The position numbers were made by a program, and so were the translations under genes. DNA of 38,711 bases from Steroidobacteraceae bacterium (lineage in GTDB: Bacteria > Pseudomonadota > Gammaproteobacteria > Steroidobacterales > Steroidobacteraceae), in NCBI GenBank assembly GCA_025458865.1, contig JALORP010000050.1, positions 1 through 38,711 of the forward strand, in the 5' to 3' direction. The notes beneath the pieces are model-generated. The model saw only the letters and a program-made list of their open reading frames with translations. It did not search any database and was not told the origin of the DNA. This document shows, one piece after another, positions 19,053-27,843 of this stretch (its first letter is position 1; every line of letters starts with the position of its first letter).

Positions 19053-20216
19053 TCAAGCCACCCGGGGATGTCCGTCCGCAGGCTCGGGCAGGAAGGCGGC
19101 CTGCAGGTCGTTCAGGAAGCGAAAGCCGAGGCTGCTCGGCCGATATCGGTCGCCCGCGCGCTCCACGAGCCCGCGCCGGCCGAGCGACTCGAGGGTGGGT
19201 GCGACGGCGGACGCCGGCACGCCGGTGCCCTGCTCGAAATCACCCAGCGTGAATCCTTCCAGCAGCCTCAGCGCATTGAGCATGAACTCGAAAGGCAGTT
19301 CCGCCGCGGGCACCGTGCGCCGGGTGCCGGCCGCTCCCGCCGCGGCGCGGGCCAGGTACTCGCGCGGCATGCGCAGGCGCTCGGTGCGGATCACGCCGCC
19401 GGCCGTGGTGGCCTTGCCGTGCGCCCCTGCGCCGAGGCCGAGGTAGTCTTCGAAGCGCCAGTAGGCGAGGTTGTGGCGGCAGCGCCGCCCGGCGCGGGCG
19501 TAGGCGGAGACCTCGTACTGGCCGAGGCCGGCCTCTGCGATGCGGGCCTGGCAGGCGAGCTGCATGTCGAGCGCGAGGTCGTCGTCCGGCAGCGGCGGGG
19601 GCCGATGGTAGAACGCCGTGCCCGGCTCGAGCGTCAGCTGGTAGTGCGACAAGTGGGCCGGCTCGAGCGCGAGCGCCCTCTCGAGGTCCGCCTGCGCCCC
19701 GGCGAGGTCCTGCTCGGGCAGCGCGTACATCAGGTCGAGGTTGAAGTTGTCGAGGCCCGCGCGGCGGAGGTCGGCGACCGCCGCCTCGATATCGCTCGGC
19801 GAGTGGATGCGGCCGAGTGACTGGAGCTGGCCCGTCGAGAAGGACTGAGCCCCGAGCGAGACGCGATTGACGCCGGCCTCGGCGTAACCCTCGAATCGCC
19901 CGCGCTCGATCGTGCCCGGGTTGGCCTCGAGCGTGACCTCGGCGCCCGGCGCGAGCGCGAGCTCGGCGCGGACGCCCGCGAGCAGGCGCCCGATCGCCGC
20001 GGGGCTGAACAGGCTTGGCGTGCCGCCGCCGATGAAGACGCTCTCGGCGCGGCGGCCGGCGGCGAGGTCGAGGTCCGACCGGAGGTCGCCGAGGAGCGCC
20101 TCCACGTAGGCGTCCTCGGGCAGCGCGGCGGGCGCCGCGTGCGAGTTGAAGTCGCAGTACGGGCACTTGCGCACGCACCAGGGCAGGTGCACGTACACGG
20201 CCAGAGGCGGGAGCAT
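19053..20216 (-). CDS. hemW: Heme chaperone HemW (radical SAM, oxygen-independent CPO-like)
   Basis: 387 aa. The radical-SAM cluster motif is Cys14-x3-Cys18-x2-Cys21 (CVRKCPYC), and the conserved HNLAYW and GLGAGAHG segments follow. HemW binds heme and inserts it into target proteins. It was long annotated as coproporphyrinogen oxidase because of its similarity to HemN, but its short N-terminus and HNxxYW motif fit HemW. It usually sits next to rdgB; here rdgB is 2 kb away on the other strand, with the peptidase, rpmE remnant and origin-like island between. A TAGAAT lies 6 nt before the ATG with no Shine-Dalgarno. Confidence 0.92.
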   Translation of the reverse strand: MLPPLAVYVHLPWCVRKCPYCDFNSHAAPAALPEDAYVEALLGDLRSDLDLAAGRRAESVFIGGGTPSLFSPAAIGRLLAGVRAELALAPGAEVTLEANPGTIERGRFEGYAEAGVNRVSLGAQSFSTGQLQSLGRIHSPSDIEAAVADLRRAGLDNFNLDLMYALPEQDLAGAQADLERALALEPAHLSHYQLTLEPGTAFYHRPPPLPDDDLALDMQLACQARIAEAGLGQYEVSAYARAGRRCRHNLAYWRFEDYLGLGAGAHGKATTAGGVIRTERLRMPREYLARAAAGAAGTRRTVPAAELPFEFMLNALRLLEGFTLGDFEQGTGVPASAVAPTLESLGRRGLVERAGDRYRPSSLGFRFLNDLQAAFLPEPADGHPRVA

Positions 20217-20228
20217 CGGCGCATTCTA
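20217..20228 (-). promoter_or_regulatory. Putative -10 element directly in front of hemW (leaderless?)
   Basis: Gene strand TAGAAT (20228-20223), then GCGCCG, then ATG. The arrangement is almost identical to that before ridA. No ribosome site and no clear -35 are seen. Confidence 0.45.
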
Positions 20229-20354
20229 CGCGGCGTGCTGCGCCGGGCCGGCGCAATTGCGGCCCATCGCCTTGATTCTTGCGGTGCACCATGACAGTCT
20301 GCCCGACCGCGGGGCTAGGCCCTCGCGGAGAGAAGCAAGAACGACGGGGTCACG

Positions 20355-21650
20355 ATGAGCCAGAACAAGTTCCAGCTGAAGAACCTCGCTTCCGGGAAGA
20401 CCACGGAGTACGCCATCCACCAGGGCAGCGTCGGCCCGGAAGTGGTGGACATCAGTACGCTCTACCGCGACCACGGCATGTTCACTTTCGACCCGGGGTT
20501 CATGGCGACCGCCTCCTGCGAGAGCCGCGTCACCTACATCGACGGCGACGCCGGCGTCCTGCTGTACCGGGGCTATCCGATCGAGCAGCTGGCCGAGAAG
20601 AGCAACCACCTCGAGGTGGCCTACCTGCTGCTGAACGGCGAGCTGCCGTCCGAGGACGAGTTCTCGCAGTTCAAGCACTCGATCCACCGGCACACGATGC
20701 TGAACGAGTCGCTGCGCAAGATGTACGACGGCTTCCACCACGACGCGCACCCGATGGCGATGGTGGCGGCGATCGTGGCCTCGATGGCGGCGTTCTACCA
20801 CGATACGACCGACATCTATAACGCGCGCCACCGCGAGATCTTCGCCCACCGCATCATCGCCAAGATCCCGACGATCGCCGCGGCGGCCTACAAGCACGCC
20901 CTGGGCCAGCCGTTCATCTACCCGCGCAACGACCTCGACTACACCGCGAACATGCTGCACATGTTCTTTGCGGTGCCCTGCGAGCCGTACCGGGTGGACC
21001 CGCTGCACGCCAAGGCGCTCGACCTGCTGTTCATCCTGCACGCCGACCACGAGCAGAACGCCAGCACCTCCACGGTGCGCCTCGCGGGCAGCACCGGCTG
21101 CAATCCCTACGCGGCGATATCGGCCGGCGTGTCGGCGCTTTGGGGCCCGGCGCACGGCGGCGCCAACGAGGCCGTGCTCGACATGCTCGAGGAGATCGGC
21201 AGCGCGGACAAGGTGCCGCAGTTCCTCGCCCGGGTGAAGGACAAGCAGGACAGCGTGCGCCTGATGGGCTTCGGCCACCGCGTCTACAAGAACTTCGACC
21301 CCCGGGCGAGGATCATCCGCGAGATGTGCCACCGCGTGCTCGCCCAGCTCGGCGACACCAACAACCCGATGTTCGAGCTGGCGCTCAGGCTGGAGGAGAT
21401 CGCGCTGAAGGACGACTACTTCATCGCGCGCAAGCTCTACCCGAACGTGGACTTCTACTCCGGCATCATCTATAGCGCCCTCGGGATCCCGCGCTCGATG
21501 TTCACCGTGATGTTCGCGCTGGCGCGCACGGCGGGCTGGGTGGCGCACTGGCTCGAGATGATCGCCGACCCCGCCATGAAGATCAGCCGGCCGCGTCAGC
21601 TCTACCGCGGCCCGGCACAGCGCGACTACGTGGCGATCGAGGGCCGCTGA
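20355..21650 (+). CDS. gltA: Citrate synthase (type II, GltA)
   Basis: 431 aa, the size of hexameric NADH-regulated enzymes. It condenses acetyl-CoA and oxaloacetate to citrate. Catalytic residues by alignment with E. coli: His267 ([10 protein letters not shown]), His308 (GFGHRVY) and Asp366 (NVDFYSG). Cys209 in VPCEPY corresponds to the E. coli Cys206 of the NADH-site region, so NADH inhibition is plausible. The ATG follows a weak GGGG. The gene is divergent from hemW (138-nt gap) and convergent with aidB (10-nt gap). It may consume acetyl-CoA from the ligase/dehydrogenase operon, but nothing links them directly. Confidence 0.96.
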   Translation: MSQNKFQLKNLASGKTTEYAIHQGSVGPEVVDISTLYRDHGMFTFDPGFMATASCESRVTYIDGDAGVLLYRGYPIEQLAEKSNHLEVAYLLLNGELPSEDEFSQFKHSIHRHTMLNESLRKMYDGFHHDAHPMAMVAAIVASMAAFYHDTTDIYNARHREIFAHRIIAKIPTIAAAAYKHALGQPFIYPRNDLDYTANMLHMFFAVPCEPYRVDPLHAKALDLLFILHADHEQNASTSTVRLAGSTGCNPYAAISAGVSALWGPAHGGANEAVLDMLEEIGSADKVPQFLARVKDKQDSVRLMGFGHRVYKNFDPRARIIREMCHRVLAQLGDTNNPMFELALRLEEIALKDDYFIARKLYPNVDFYSGIIYSALGIPRSMFTVMFALARTAGWVAHWLEMIADPAMKISRPRQLYRGPAQRDYVAIEGR

Positions 21651-21660
21651 GGGGCCGGGT

Positions 21661-23316
21661 TCAGGCGGCTGGGCGCGGCGTCGCGCGTTCCACGATCGCC
21701 CCGAGGTCGCAGCCGGGCGGCAGCGTGCCGAACAGGCCGCCGCGTCCCGCGAGTCGCGAGGCGCAGAACGCGTCCGCGACCGCCGCCGGCGCGTGACGCG
21801 CCAGCAGCGATGCCTGCAGCCCGACGGCGATCCGTTCCACCAGCACGCGTGCCGAACCCTCGGCCGGGATTGCGGCGGACATCGCGGCGGCGAGTTCGTC
21901 CGCGAGCGCCGCGAGCCGCGGCTCGCCGGATGCGCCAGCGCGGATCTCGGTGAGCAGCGCCGGGGCGGCCTCGGGCTCGCGCGCCAGCGCGCGGAGCACG
22001 TCGAGGCACTGCACGTTGCCCGAGCCCTCCCAGATCGCATTGACCGGCACGTCGCGGTAGAGGCGCGCCAGTGGCGACTCCTCGACGAAGCCGTTGCCGC
22101 CGGTGCACTCGAGCGCCTCGGCAACCGCCGCCACCGCGCGCTTGGTGATCCAGTACTTGGCGACGGCGGTCGCCACGCGCGCGAAGCTGCGCTCGAACAG
22201 GTCCCCGGCTGCGGCGCCGTCGAAGGCCCGGGCGAGACGCATCGCGAGCGCGGTCGCGGCCTCGGACTCGAGGCACAGGTCGGCGAGGACGTTCTGCATC
22301 AGCGGCTGGGCCGCGAGCTTCGCGCCTGACACGTCGCGGTGCGCGGCGTGGTGCGTCGCCTCGGCCACGGCGCGGCGCAGCGTGGCGGCGGAGCCGAGCG
22401 CGCAGTCGAGGCGCGTGTGCCGCACCATCTCCATGATGCTCGCCACGCCGCGACCCTCGGGCCCGACGGGCCACGCGAGCGCGCCGTGGAACTCGACCTC
22501 GCTCGAGGCGTTGGAGCGATTGCCCACCTTGTCCTTGAGGCGCTGCACGTGGATCGCGTTGCGCGACCCGTCGGGCAGGACCCGGGGCAGGATGAAGCAG
22601 GTGAGGCCGCCCCCGGCCTGCGCGAGCACCAGGAACGCGTCGCTCTGCGGGGCGGAGCAGAACCACTTGTGGCCGTCGAGCCGCCAGGCGCCGTCCGGGC
22701 CGCCGGGCGCGGCGCGCGTGGTGTTGGCGCGCACGTCCGTGCCGCCCTGTCGCTCCGTCATCGCCATGCCGACGATCGCCCCGGACTTCTCCGCCGCGGG
22801 CGCGGTGCGCGGGTCGTAGCGGTTCGACAGGAGCCGCGGCTCCCAGTCCGCCGCGAGCGAAGGCGCGAGCCGCAGCGTCGGGATCGCCGCGAAGGTCATG
22901 GTCAGCGGGCAGCTGACGCCTTCCTCGACCTGGTGGCGCAGCATCACGAGGGCGGCGCGCAGCACGTGCGAGCCGGGCCGCGGGTCGCTCCAGGGCAGCG
23001 AGTGAAGGCCGGCCTCGATGCCGAGGCGCATCAGCTCGTGCCAGGCCGGGTGGAACTCGATCTCGTCTATGCGCCGGCCGAAGCGGTCGCGCGTGTGCAG
23101 GATCGGGCCGTGCCGGTTGGCGAGCTCGCCGAGGGCGAGCACTTCCGCCGATCCCACGCGCCGCGCGAAGGCGCGCACGCGGTCCATGCCGTGGCCCCCG
23201 CCCTCGCGCTGGAGCGCCTCCGCGAGCGCGGCGTCCGAGCCGAAGGGGTCGTAGTCCGAAAGCGGCGGCGGCTGGTTGAAGACCTCGTGCGGGTCGCGCG
23301 GGCCGGGGCGCTGCAC
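21661..23316 (-). CDS. aidB: AidB-like acyl-CoA dehydrogenase family protein
   Basis: 551 aa (E. coli AidB 541). Similarity runs the whole length: VFNQPPPLSDYDPF at the start, CPLTMTFAA, GMAMTERQGGTDVRANTT, HKWFCSAPQSDA, RLKDKVGNRSNAS and IWEGSGNVQCLDVLR. AidB is an FAD protein induced in the adaptive response to alkylation; it binds DNA and is proposed to protect it or to detoxify alkylating agents. The start is GTG with GAGGGG upstream. It is last in a minus-strand run after mrcA and the nucleotidyltransferase-like gene. No ada gene is nearby. Confidence 0.88.
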   Translation of the reverse strand: MQRPGPRDPHEVFNQPPPLSDYDPFGSDAALAEALQREGGGHGMDRVRAFARRVGSAEVLALGELANRHGPILHTRDRFGRRIDEIEFHPAWHELMRLGIEAGLHSLPWSDPRPGSHVLRAALVMLRHQVEEGVSCPLTMTFAAIPTLRLAPSLAADWEPRLLSNRYDPRTAPAAEKSGAIVGMAMTERQGGTDVRANTTRAAPGGPDGAWRLDGHKWFCSAPQSDAFLVLAQAGGGLTCFILPRVLPDGSRNAIHVQRLKDKVGNRSNASSEVEFHGALAWPVGPEGRGVASIMEMVRHTRLDCALGSAATLRRAVAEATHHAAHRDVSGAKLAAQPLMQNVLADLCLESEAATALAMRLARAFDGAAAGDLFERSFARVATAVAKYWITKRAVAAVAEALECTGGNGFVEESPLARLYRDVPVNAIWEGSGNVQCLDVLRALAREPEAAPALLTEIRAGASGEPRLAALADELAAAMSAAIPAEGSARVLVERIAVGLQASLLARHAPAAVADAFCASRLAGRGGLFGTLPPGCDLGAIVERATPRPAA

Positions 23317-23326
23317 CGCGTGCCCC

Positions 23327-23938
23327 TCAGGCTCCGGCGGCCAGCAGCGCCTCGAGCTCGGCGGCGGTGGCGCGGCGCATCGGCCGGCCGTCCACCGGGC
23401 TCATCGGCGATTGCCGCAGACCATCCTTCGGGAAGACCATCGCGTCCACCTCGCAGCCGTCCGCCTCGAAACGGAGGGTGGGGAACGTGGCGGCCTCGTC
23501 GCGCTGAAGCTTCACCCGCTTCTCCACGACGCGGTGGCGGATGCCCCGGTCCATGAGGCTGAAGGCGACGGACTCCGGCGTGTCCGCGAACACGTGCAGC
23601 AGGATGTCGCTGTGCGCGGTCGCCGTGCCGGAGAGCACCGGTCCCACGATGCGCGGCTCGAAGTCAGAAAGCAGGCGCATCGCGTCGAGCGCCGTGCGCC
23701 GGAGGTCCGCGAGTTCGGTGGCGTGGGCATCGGGCGTGAAGAGCCGCTGATGTTCCGCGAGCGCCTCCTCGATCTCCGTGTTCCTCGGCAGTACGGCCTG
23801 GTCGGTGACCCCGAGCCGCTCGGCCGCCTTGCGCTTGGCGAACAGGTGGTCGTCCACGCCGTGCTCGATCATGATTCGGGCCGCCTCGCGGGCCAGCGCC
23901 TGCCGCAGCAGGTCGGCTCTCGGTGAACGTTTCGCCAT
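23327..23938 (-). CDS. Uncharacterised protein, nucleotidyltransferase-like
   Basis: 203 aa from an ATG with AGGAGG upstream. The first half is helical and basic (SPRADLLRQALAREAARIMIEHG). The middle, RIVGPVLSGTATAHSDI, resembles the G-S-x-x-x-G-x-x-x-x-S-D-I/L strand-turn of minimal nucleotidyltransferases. The usual second Asp (DxD) is replaced by Ile-Leu-Leu, so catalysis is doubtful. The tail RLRF/VDAMVFPKDGLRQSPMSP is characteristic but of unknown meaning. It sits between mrcA and aidB with gaps of 26 and 10 nt. I recognise no named family with certainty. Confidence 0.6.
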   Translation of the reverse strand: MAKRSPRADLLRQALAREAARIMIEHGVDDHLFAKRKAAERLGVTDQAVLPRNTEIEEALAEHQRLFTPDAHATELADLRRTALDAMRLLSDFEPRIVGPVLSGTATAHSDILLHVFADTPESVAFSLMDRGIRHRVVEKRVKLQRDEAATFPTLRFEADGCEVDAMVFPKDGLRQSPMSPVDGRPMRRATAAELEALLAAGA

Positions 23939-23964
23939 CGCTGGCTCCTCCTGCCGGCGTGTCC

Positions 23965-26427
23965 TCAGAACAGCGGTTCCTCGCGTCGCCCGGTGCCCGT
24001 GGCGTCCGGCGCCCCCGTCCCGGCCGGCGGATGCTCCGCCAGGAAGAACTCGAAGAACGCGTCGGGGTCGTCGGGCGAGGCGAGCGCGCCCGTGACAGGC
24101 GATACCCGCGCGTTGATCACGCCCTCCGGCATGGGCAGGCGCTGCTCCGGCCGGCCGCGCAGCGCCTCGCGCATGAAGTAGACCCACATCGGCAGCGCCG
24201 TGCGGCCGCCCTCCTCGAAGTTGCCGAGCGAGCGCTCCTGGTCGAAGCCGACCCAGCTCACGGCCACGAGCCCGGCGTTGAAGCCGGCGAACCACGCGTC
24301 GCGCCGGTCGTTGGTGGTGCCCGTCTTGCCGGCGAGGTCGCTGCGCCCGAGGGCCAGCGCCCGCCTCGCCGTGCCGGCCCGGATGACGTCGCGCATCATG
24401 TCGGTCATCACGAAGGCATTCGCGGCGCTGATCGCCCGTGGTGCGAGCCGGTCCTGGGGCACCTCCGGCACTGCGCCGCCGGCCTCCTCCGCGCGCGTCA
24501 CACCGCCGCCGTCCCCCGGCACCAGGCTGACGAGCGCGCGGCCGTAGCCTGCCGCGCTGCCGCATTCCGGGCAGGCGAGCAGCGGCGCGGACTGCGAGAG
24601 CACCGCGCCGGCCGTGTCCTCGACCCGGTCGATGAGGTACGGCTCCACGCGCTGGCCGCCGTTTGCGAACACGGCGTAGGCGGACGCCATCTCGAGCGGG
24701 GTCACTTGCGCGGTGCCGAGCGCCGTCGTGAGGTTGTCCGGCAGCTGGCTGCGGGGAAAGCCGAAGTTCTGCACGAAATCGAGCGTCGGGCCGACGCCGA
24801 TCGAGCGCATGACGCGGACGGACACCAGGTTGCGCGAGCGCGCGAGCGCGTCGCGCAGGCGGGTCGGGCCGTAGAAACGCGCGTCCACGTTCTGCGGCCG
24901 CCAGTCCTGGCCGCTGCCCGTCTCCGCGGCCTCGTAGACGACCGGCGCGTCGAGGATCAGCGAGGCGGGCGTGAGGCCGCTGTCGAGCGCCGCCGAGTAG
25001 ATAAAGGGCTTGAACGCCGAGCCCGGCTGGCGCTTCGCCTGCGTGGCGCGGTTGAAGCTGGTCGCGTAGAAGTCGAAGCCGCCCGACATGGCGACGATCG
25101 CGCCGTCCTGCGGGTCCACCGCCACGAGCGCTCCCTGCGCATCGGGCACCTGCACGAGGAGCGCGCGGCCGGCCTGCTCGGGAAGGACGTAGACGACGTC
25201 GCCGCGCGCGAGGACGTCGGCCGGCCGCCGCGGCGCGGGGCCGACCGCGCCCGGGCCCGTGGAGGGCCGCGCCCAGCGCATGTTGTCGAAGGGAATGTCG
25301 AACTCGCCGCGGCTGCGGGTGGCCACCCGCGCGGCGGAGCCGTCCACCGCGAGCACCACCGCCGGCAGCAGGCCTCCGACCGACGGGAAGCGCTGCAGCG
25401 CGGCCTCGACGTCGCCGGGACCCTCGACCGCCGGCAGCGACGCCTTGCCGGCCACGCCGCGATACCCGTGGCGGCGGTCGTATTCGAGCACCGCGCTGCG
25501 CAGCGCGACGTCCGCGGCGCGCTGCAGGCGGCTGTCGATGGTGGTCACGACCCTGAGCCCGTCGGTGTAGGCGCGCTCGCCGTATTCCGCGAGCATGGCC
25601 TGCCGCGCCAGCTCGGCCGCCCAGGGCGCGTCCACCTCCACCCGCGGCCCGTGCAGCTCGCCGCTCACCGGCGTCTCGAGCGCGACCCGCTGCTCCTCCT
25701 CGTCTATGAAGCCCAGCTCGAGCATGCGCCGCAGCACGTAGCTGCGGCGCCGCTCGGCCAGCTCGCGGCTGGCCACGGGGTTGTAGCGCGAGGGCGCCTG
25801 CGGCAGCCCCGCGAGCAGCGCCGCCTCGGCGATCGTGATTTCCTGCAGGCGCTTGCCGAAGTAGGTCTCCGCCGCCGCGGCGACGCCGTAGGACCGCTGG
25901 CCGAGGAAGACCGTGTTGAGGAACAGCTCCAGGATCTCCTGCTTGGACAGCTCGTGCTCCAGCGTGATCGCCAGGAAGATCTCGCGCAGCTTGCGCCGCA
26001 GCGTCCGCTCGTTCTCGATGAGCGTCGTGCGGACCAGCTGCTGCGTGATGGTGCTGCCGCCCTGCCGCGGGCCGGGAAACCCGGCCGCGACGAGGAGCGC
26101 GCGCGTCATGCCCTGCCAGTCGATGCCTGGGTGCTCGAAGAAACGGTCGTCCTCGGCGGCGAGGAAGGCCTCGACGACCACTTCCGGCAGCTCCGCGTAG
26201 GCCACCGGCAGCCGACGCTGCTCGCCGATCTGGCCGATCAGCCGGCCGTCCCGGCTGTAGACGCGCAGCGGCATCTGCAGCTTCAGGTCGCGAAGTTCGG
26301 CAACGTCCGGGAGCGTGGGGCGCAGGAAATAATAAGTGGCGAGAAAGGCCATCCCGACCGCGCCGGCGAGGGCGACGACCAGGGTGCCGAGGAGCCAGGG
26401 GAGGCGGCGGGACCAGCGCGAGGCCAT
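23965..26427 (-). CDS. mrcA: Penicillin-binding protein 1A (bifunctional peptidoglycan synthase)
   Basis: 820 aa, a class A PBP. It has a short cytoplasmic tail, one membrane helix (about 11-34), a GT51 glycosyltransferase domain (catalytic Glu92 in EDDRFFEHPG; GGSTITQQ at 123-130) and a long OB-like insert typical of PBP1A. The transpeptidase has Ser470-x2-Lys473 (QPGSAFKPF), SRN at 531-533 and KTGTT at 701-705. It polymerises and cross-links cell-wall glycan during elongation. It lies divergent from pilM, a common pairing in gammaproteobacteria. A CPEC pair at residues 619-622 in the periplasmic domain is unusual. CATAAT lies 5 nt before the ATG, with no Shine-Dalgarno. Confidence 0.95.
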   Translation of the reverse strand: MASRWSRRLPWLLGTLVVALAGAVGMAFLATYYFLRPTLPDVAELRDLKLQMPLRVYSRDGRLIGQIGEQRRLPVAYAELPEVVVEAFLAAEDDRFFEHPGIDWQGMTRALLVAAGFPGPRQGGSTITQQLVRTTLIENERTLRRKLREIFLAITLEHELSKQEILELFLNTVFLGQRSYGVAAAAETYFGKRLQEITIAEAALLAGLPQAPSRYNPVASRELAERRRSYVLRRMLELGFIDEEEQRVALETPVSGELHGPRVEVDAPWAAELARQAMLAEYGERAYTDGLRVVTTIDSRLQRAADVALRSAVLEYDRRHGYRGVAGKASLPAVEGPGDVEAALQRFPSVGGLLPAVVLAVDGSAARVATRSRGEFDIPFDNMRWARPSTGPGAVGPAPRRPADVLARGDVVYVLPEQAGRALLVQVPDAQGALVAVDPQDGAIVAMSGGFDFYATSFNRATQAKRQPGSAFKPFIYSAALDSGLTPASLILDAPVVYEAAETGSGQDWRPQNVDARFYGPTRLRDALARSRNLVSVRVMRSIGVGPTLDFVQNFGFPRSQLPDNLTTALGTAQVTPLEMASAYAVFANGGQRVEPYLIDRVEDTAGAVLSQSAPLLACPECGSAAGYGRALVSLVPGDGGGVTRAEEAGGAVPEVPQDRLAPRAISAANAFVMTDMMRDVIRAGTARRALALGRSDLAGKTGTTNDRRDAWFAGFNAGLVAVSWVGFDQERSLGNFEEGGRTALPMWVYFMREALRGRPEQRLPMPEGVINARVSPVTGALASPDDPDAFFEFFLAEHPPAGTGAPDATGTGRREEPLF

Positions 26428-26438
26428 GCGCGATTATG
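26428..26438 (-). promoter_or_regulatory. Putative -10 element directly in front of mrcA (leaderless?)
   Basis: Gene strand CATAAT (26438-26433) matches the -10 consensus at five of six positions. It is followed by CGCGC and the ATG. No Shine-Dalgarno is seen, and no clear -35. Confidence 0.4.
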
Positions 26439-26660
26439 CATTCATCGAAGCGGCCGGGTGCACGGACCGTGACGCGCTGCACGGAGCGAGCCGCCGGGGA
26501 CGGTGCAGGATGCCACCACGTTCCGGGCCGCAGGCGAGCGCGCCCCAGGCCTGCGGACGAGGGGTCGAGGCTTTCGGGCTTTCAGACCCGGTCGCCGGCA
26601 GGGAGACACCAGGGGGAGGCCGGCCGGTGCGAGCATTCTGGGATCCGGGTCACGTGCAAT

Positions 26661-26732
26661 TTGACATTTGCTTGCTATATAGTGACGCAGCATTTGACCC
26701 GGCATTGCTAAAGGCTTCGCAAGCGCTTGACC
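26661..26732 (+). repeat. Three TTGAC(A/C) units at exact 33-bp spacing upstream of pilM
   Basis: TTGACA at 26661, TTGACC at 26694 and TTGACC at 26727 start exactly 33 bp apart, all on the plus strand, inside the 324-bp mrcA/pilM divergent region. About three helical turns separate them, so a regulator could bind all on one face. None pairs with a -10 at normal spacing. The rest of this gap (26428-26650) is GC-rich and shows nothing I can name. Confidence 0.45.
26673..26683 (+). promoter_or_regulatory. Extended -10 promoter for the pil operon
   Basis: TGCTATATAGT has the TGn extension before TATATA, in an unusually A+T-rich patch of the divergent region. Transcription would begin near 26688 and give a leader of about 64 nt to the pilM start. 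The nearby TTGACA at 26661 is too close (10-11 bp) to be its -35. Confidence 0.45.
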
Positions 26733-26751
26733 TGAAAAGGAAAGAAACCAC

Positions 26752-27843
26752 GTGAAGCTGCCTCAGATTTCGCTGGGCTCCCGCCGCCGACCGCTGGTCG
26801 GAATAGACATCACGACTTCCTCGATCAAGCTGATCGAGCTGGCCGAATCGGGCGGGCAGTACCGCGTAGAGTCCTACGCCGCCGAGCCCACGCCCCACAG
26901 CGCCGTCAACGAGAAGGCCATCGTGGACGCCAACGTCGTCGGCGAGGCCATCCGCCGCGCCGTCAAGCGCGCAGGCGTCCGCACCAAGGAGTGTGCGATC
27001 GCGATCAGCGGCGACGCGGCGATCACGAAGTCCATCCCCATGCCGCGCTCGCTGTCCGAGAACGAGCTCGAGCAGCAGGTCGAGATGCAGGCCGACCAGT
27101 ACATCCCCTTCCCGATGGAAGAGGTCAGCTACGACTTCCAGGTCCTCGGGCCGTCCGAGAAGGACCCGGAGATGCAGGAAGTGCTGCTGGTCGCCACCCG
27201 CACCGAGAACGTCAACCAGCGCGTCGCCGCGATCACCGCCGCCGGGCTCGTGCCGCGCATCGTGGACGTCGAGGCCTTCGCGCTGGAGAACGCCTGCCGG
27301 CTGCTGACGCACCAGATGCCCGATGGCGGCATCGAGCGGACCATCGCCGTGATCGACTTCGGCGCGAGCACCACGACCTTCAGCGTGCTGCGCGACCTCC
27401 GGGTCGTGTACACGCGCGACTTCGCTTTCGGCGGCCAGCAGCTGACCGAGGAGATCATGCGCACCTACGGCCTCTCCATGGAGGAGGCCGGCCGGGCCAA
27501 GAAGGAAGGCGGCCTGCCGTCCAACTACCAGCCCGAGGTGCTCGATCCTTTCATCGACGACATGACCCAGCAGGTGGGACGCTCGCTGCAGTTCTACCTG
27601 GCCTCCGGCGCGGGCCGCACGCAGCCCGAGCAGATCCTGGTCTGCGGGGGCTGCGCGAACATCCCCGGCGTGGCGGACGTGATCGCCAGCCGCGTCGGCA
27701 TTCCAGCCGAGCGAGGCGACCCGCTCGGCCAGATGCGCATCTCTTCCCGTGCAAAGGCGCTCGGCGTGCAGCGCGACGGCACGGCCCTGCTGACCGCCTG
27801 CGGGCTGGCGCTGCGGAGCTTCGACGAAAATGCCAAGTATTAA
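26752..27843 (+). CDS. pilM: Type IV pilus assembly ATPase-like protein PilM
   Basis: 363 aa from a GTG start behind AAGGAAAG. An actin/FtsA-like cytoplasmic protein that binds the N-terminus of PilN and links the inner-membrane platform to the cytoplasmic motor side. Nucleotide-binding segments: LVGIDITTSSIKLIEL, VIDFGASTTTFSVL and LVCGGCANIPGV. First gene of pilMNOPQ; its 3' end overlaps pilN by 14 nt. Confidence 0.95.
   Translation: MKLPQISLGSRRRPLVGIDITTSSIKLIELAESGGQYRVESYAAEPTPHSAVNEKAIVDANVVGEAIRRAVKRAGVRTKECAIAISGDAAITKSIPMPRSLSENELEQQVEMQADQYIPFPMEEVSYDFQVLGPSEKDPEMQEVLLVATRTENVNQRVAAITAAGLVPRIVDVEAFALENACRLLTHQMPDGGIERTIAVIDFGASTTTFSVLRDLRVVYTRDFAFGGQQLTEEIMRTYGLSMEEAGRAKKEGGLPSNYQPEVLDPFIDDMTQQVGRSLQFYLASGAGRTQPEQILVCGGCANIPGVADVIASRVGIPAERGDPLGQMRISSRAKALGVQRDGTALLTACGLALRSFDENAKY

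Noticed and set aside
23923-26472. 849-codon plus-strand frame opposite mrcA
   Set aside because: Shadow of a clear PBP1A gene; no start context or domains.
23327-26482. Single 1051-codon minus-strand frame suggesting a giant fusion
   Set aside because: It reads mrcA out of frame and only then enters the real 203-aa gene, which has its own AGGAGG and ATG at 23938.
26661-26683. TTGACA plus TATAGT as a classical sigma-70 promoter
   Set aside because: Only 11 bp separate the hexamers, too short; an extended -10 is preferred.
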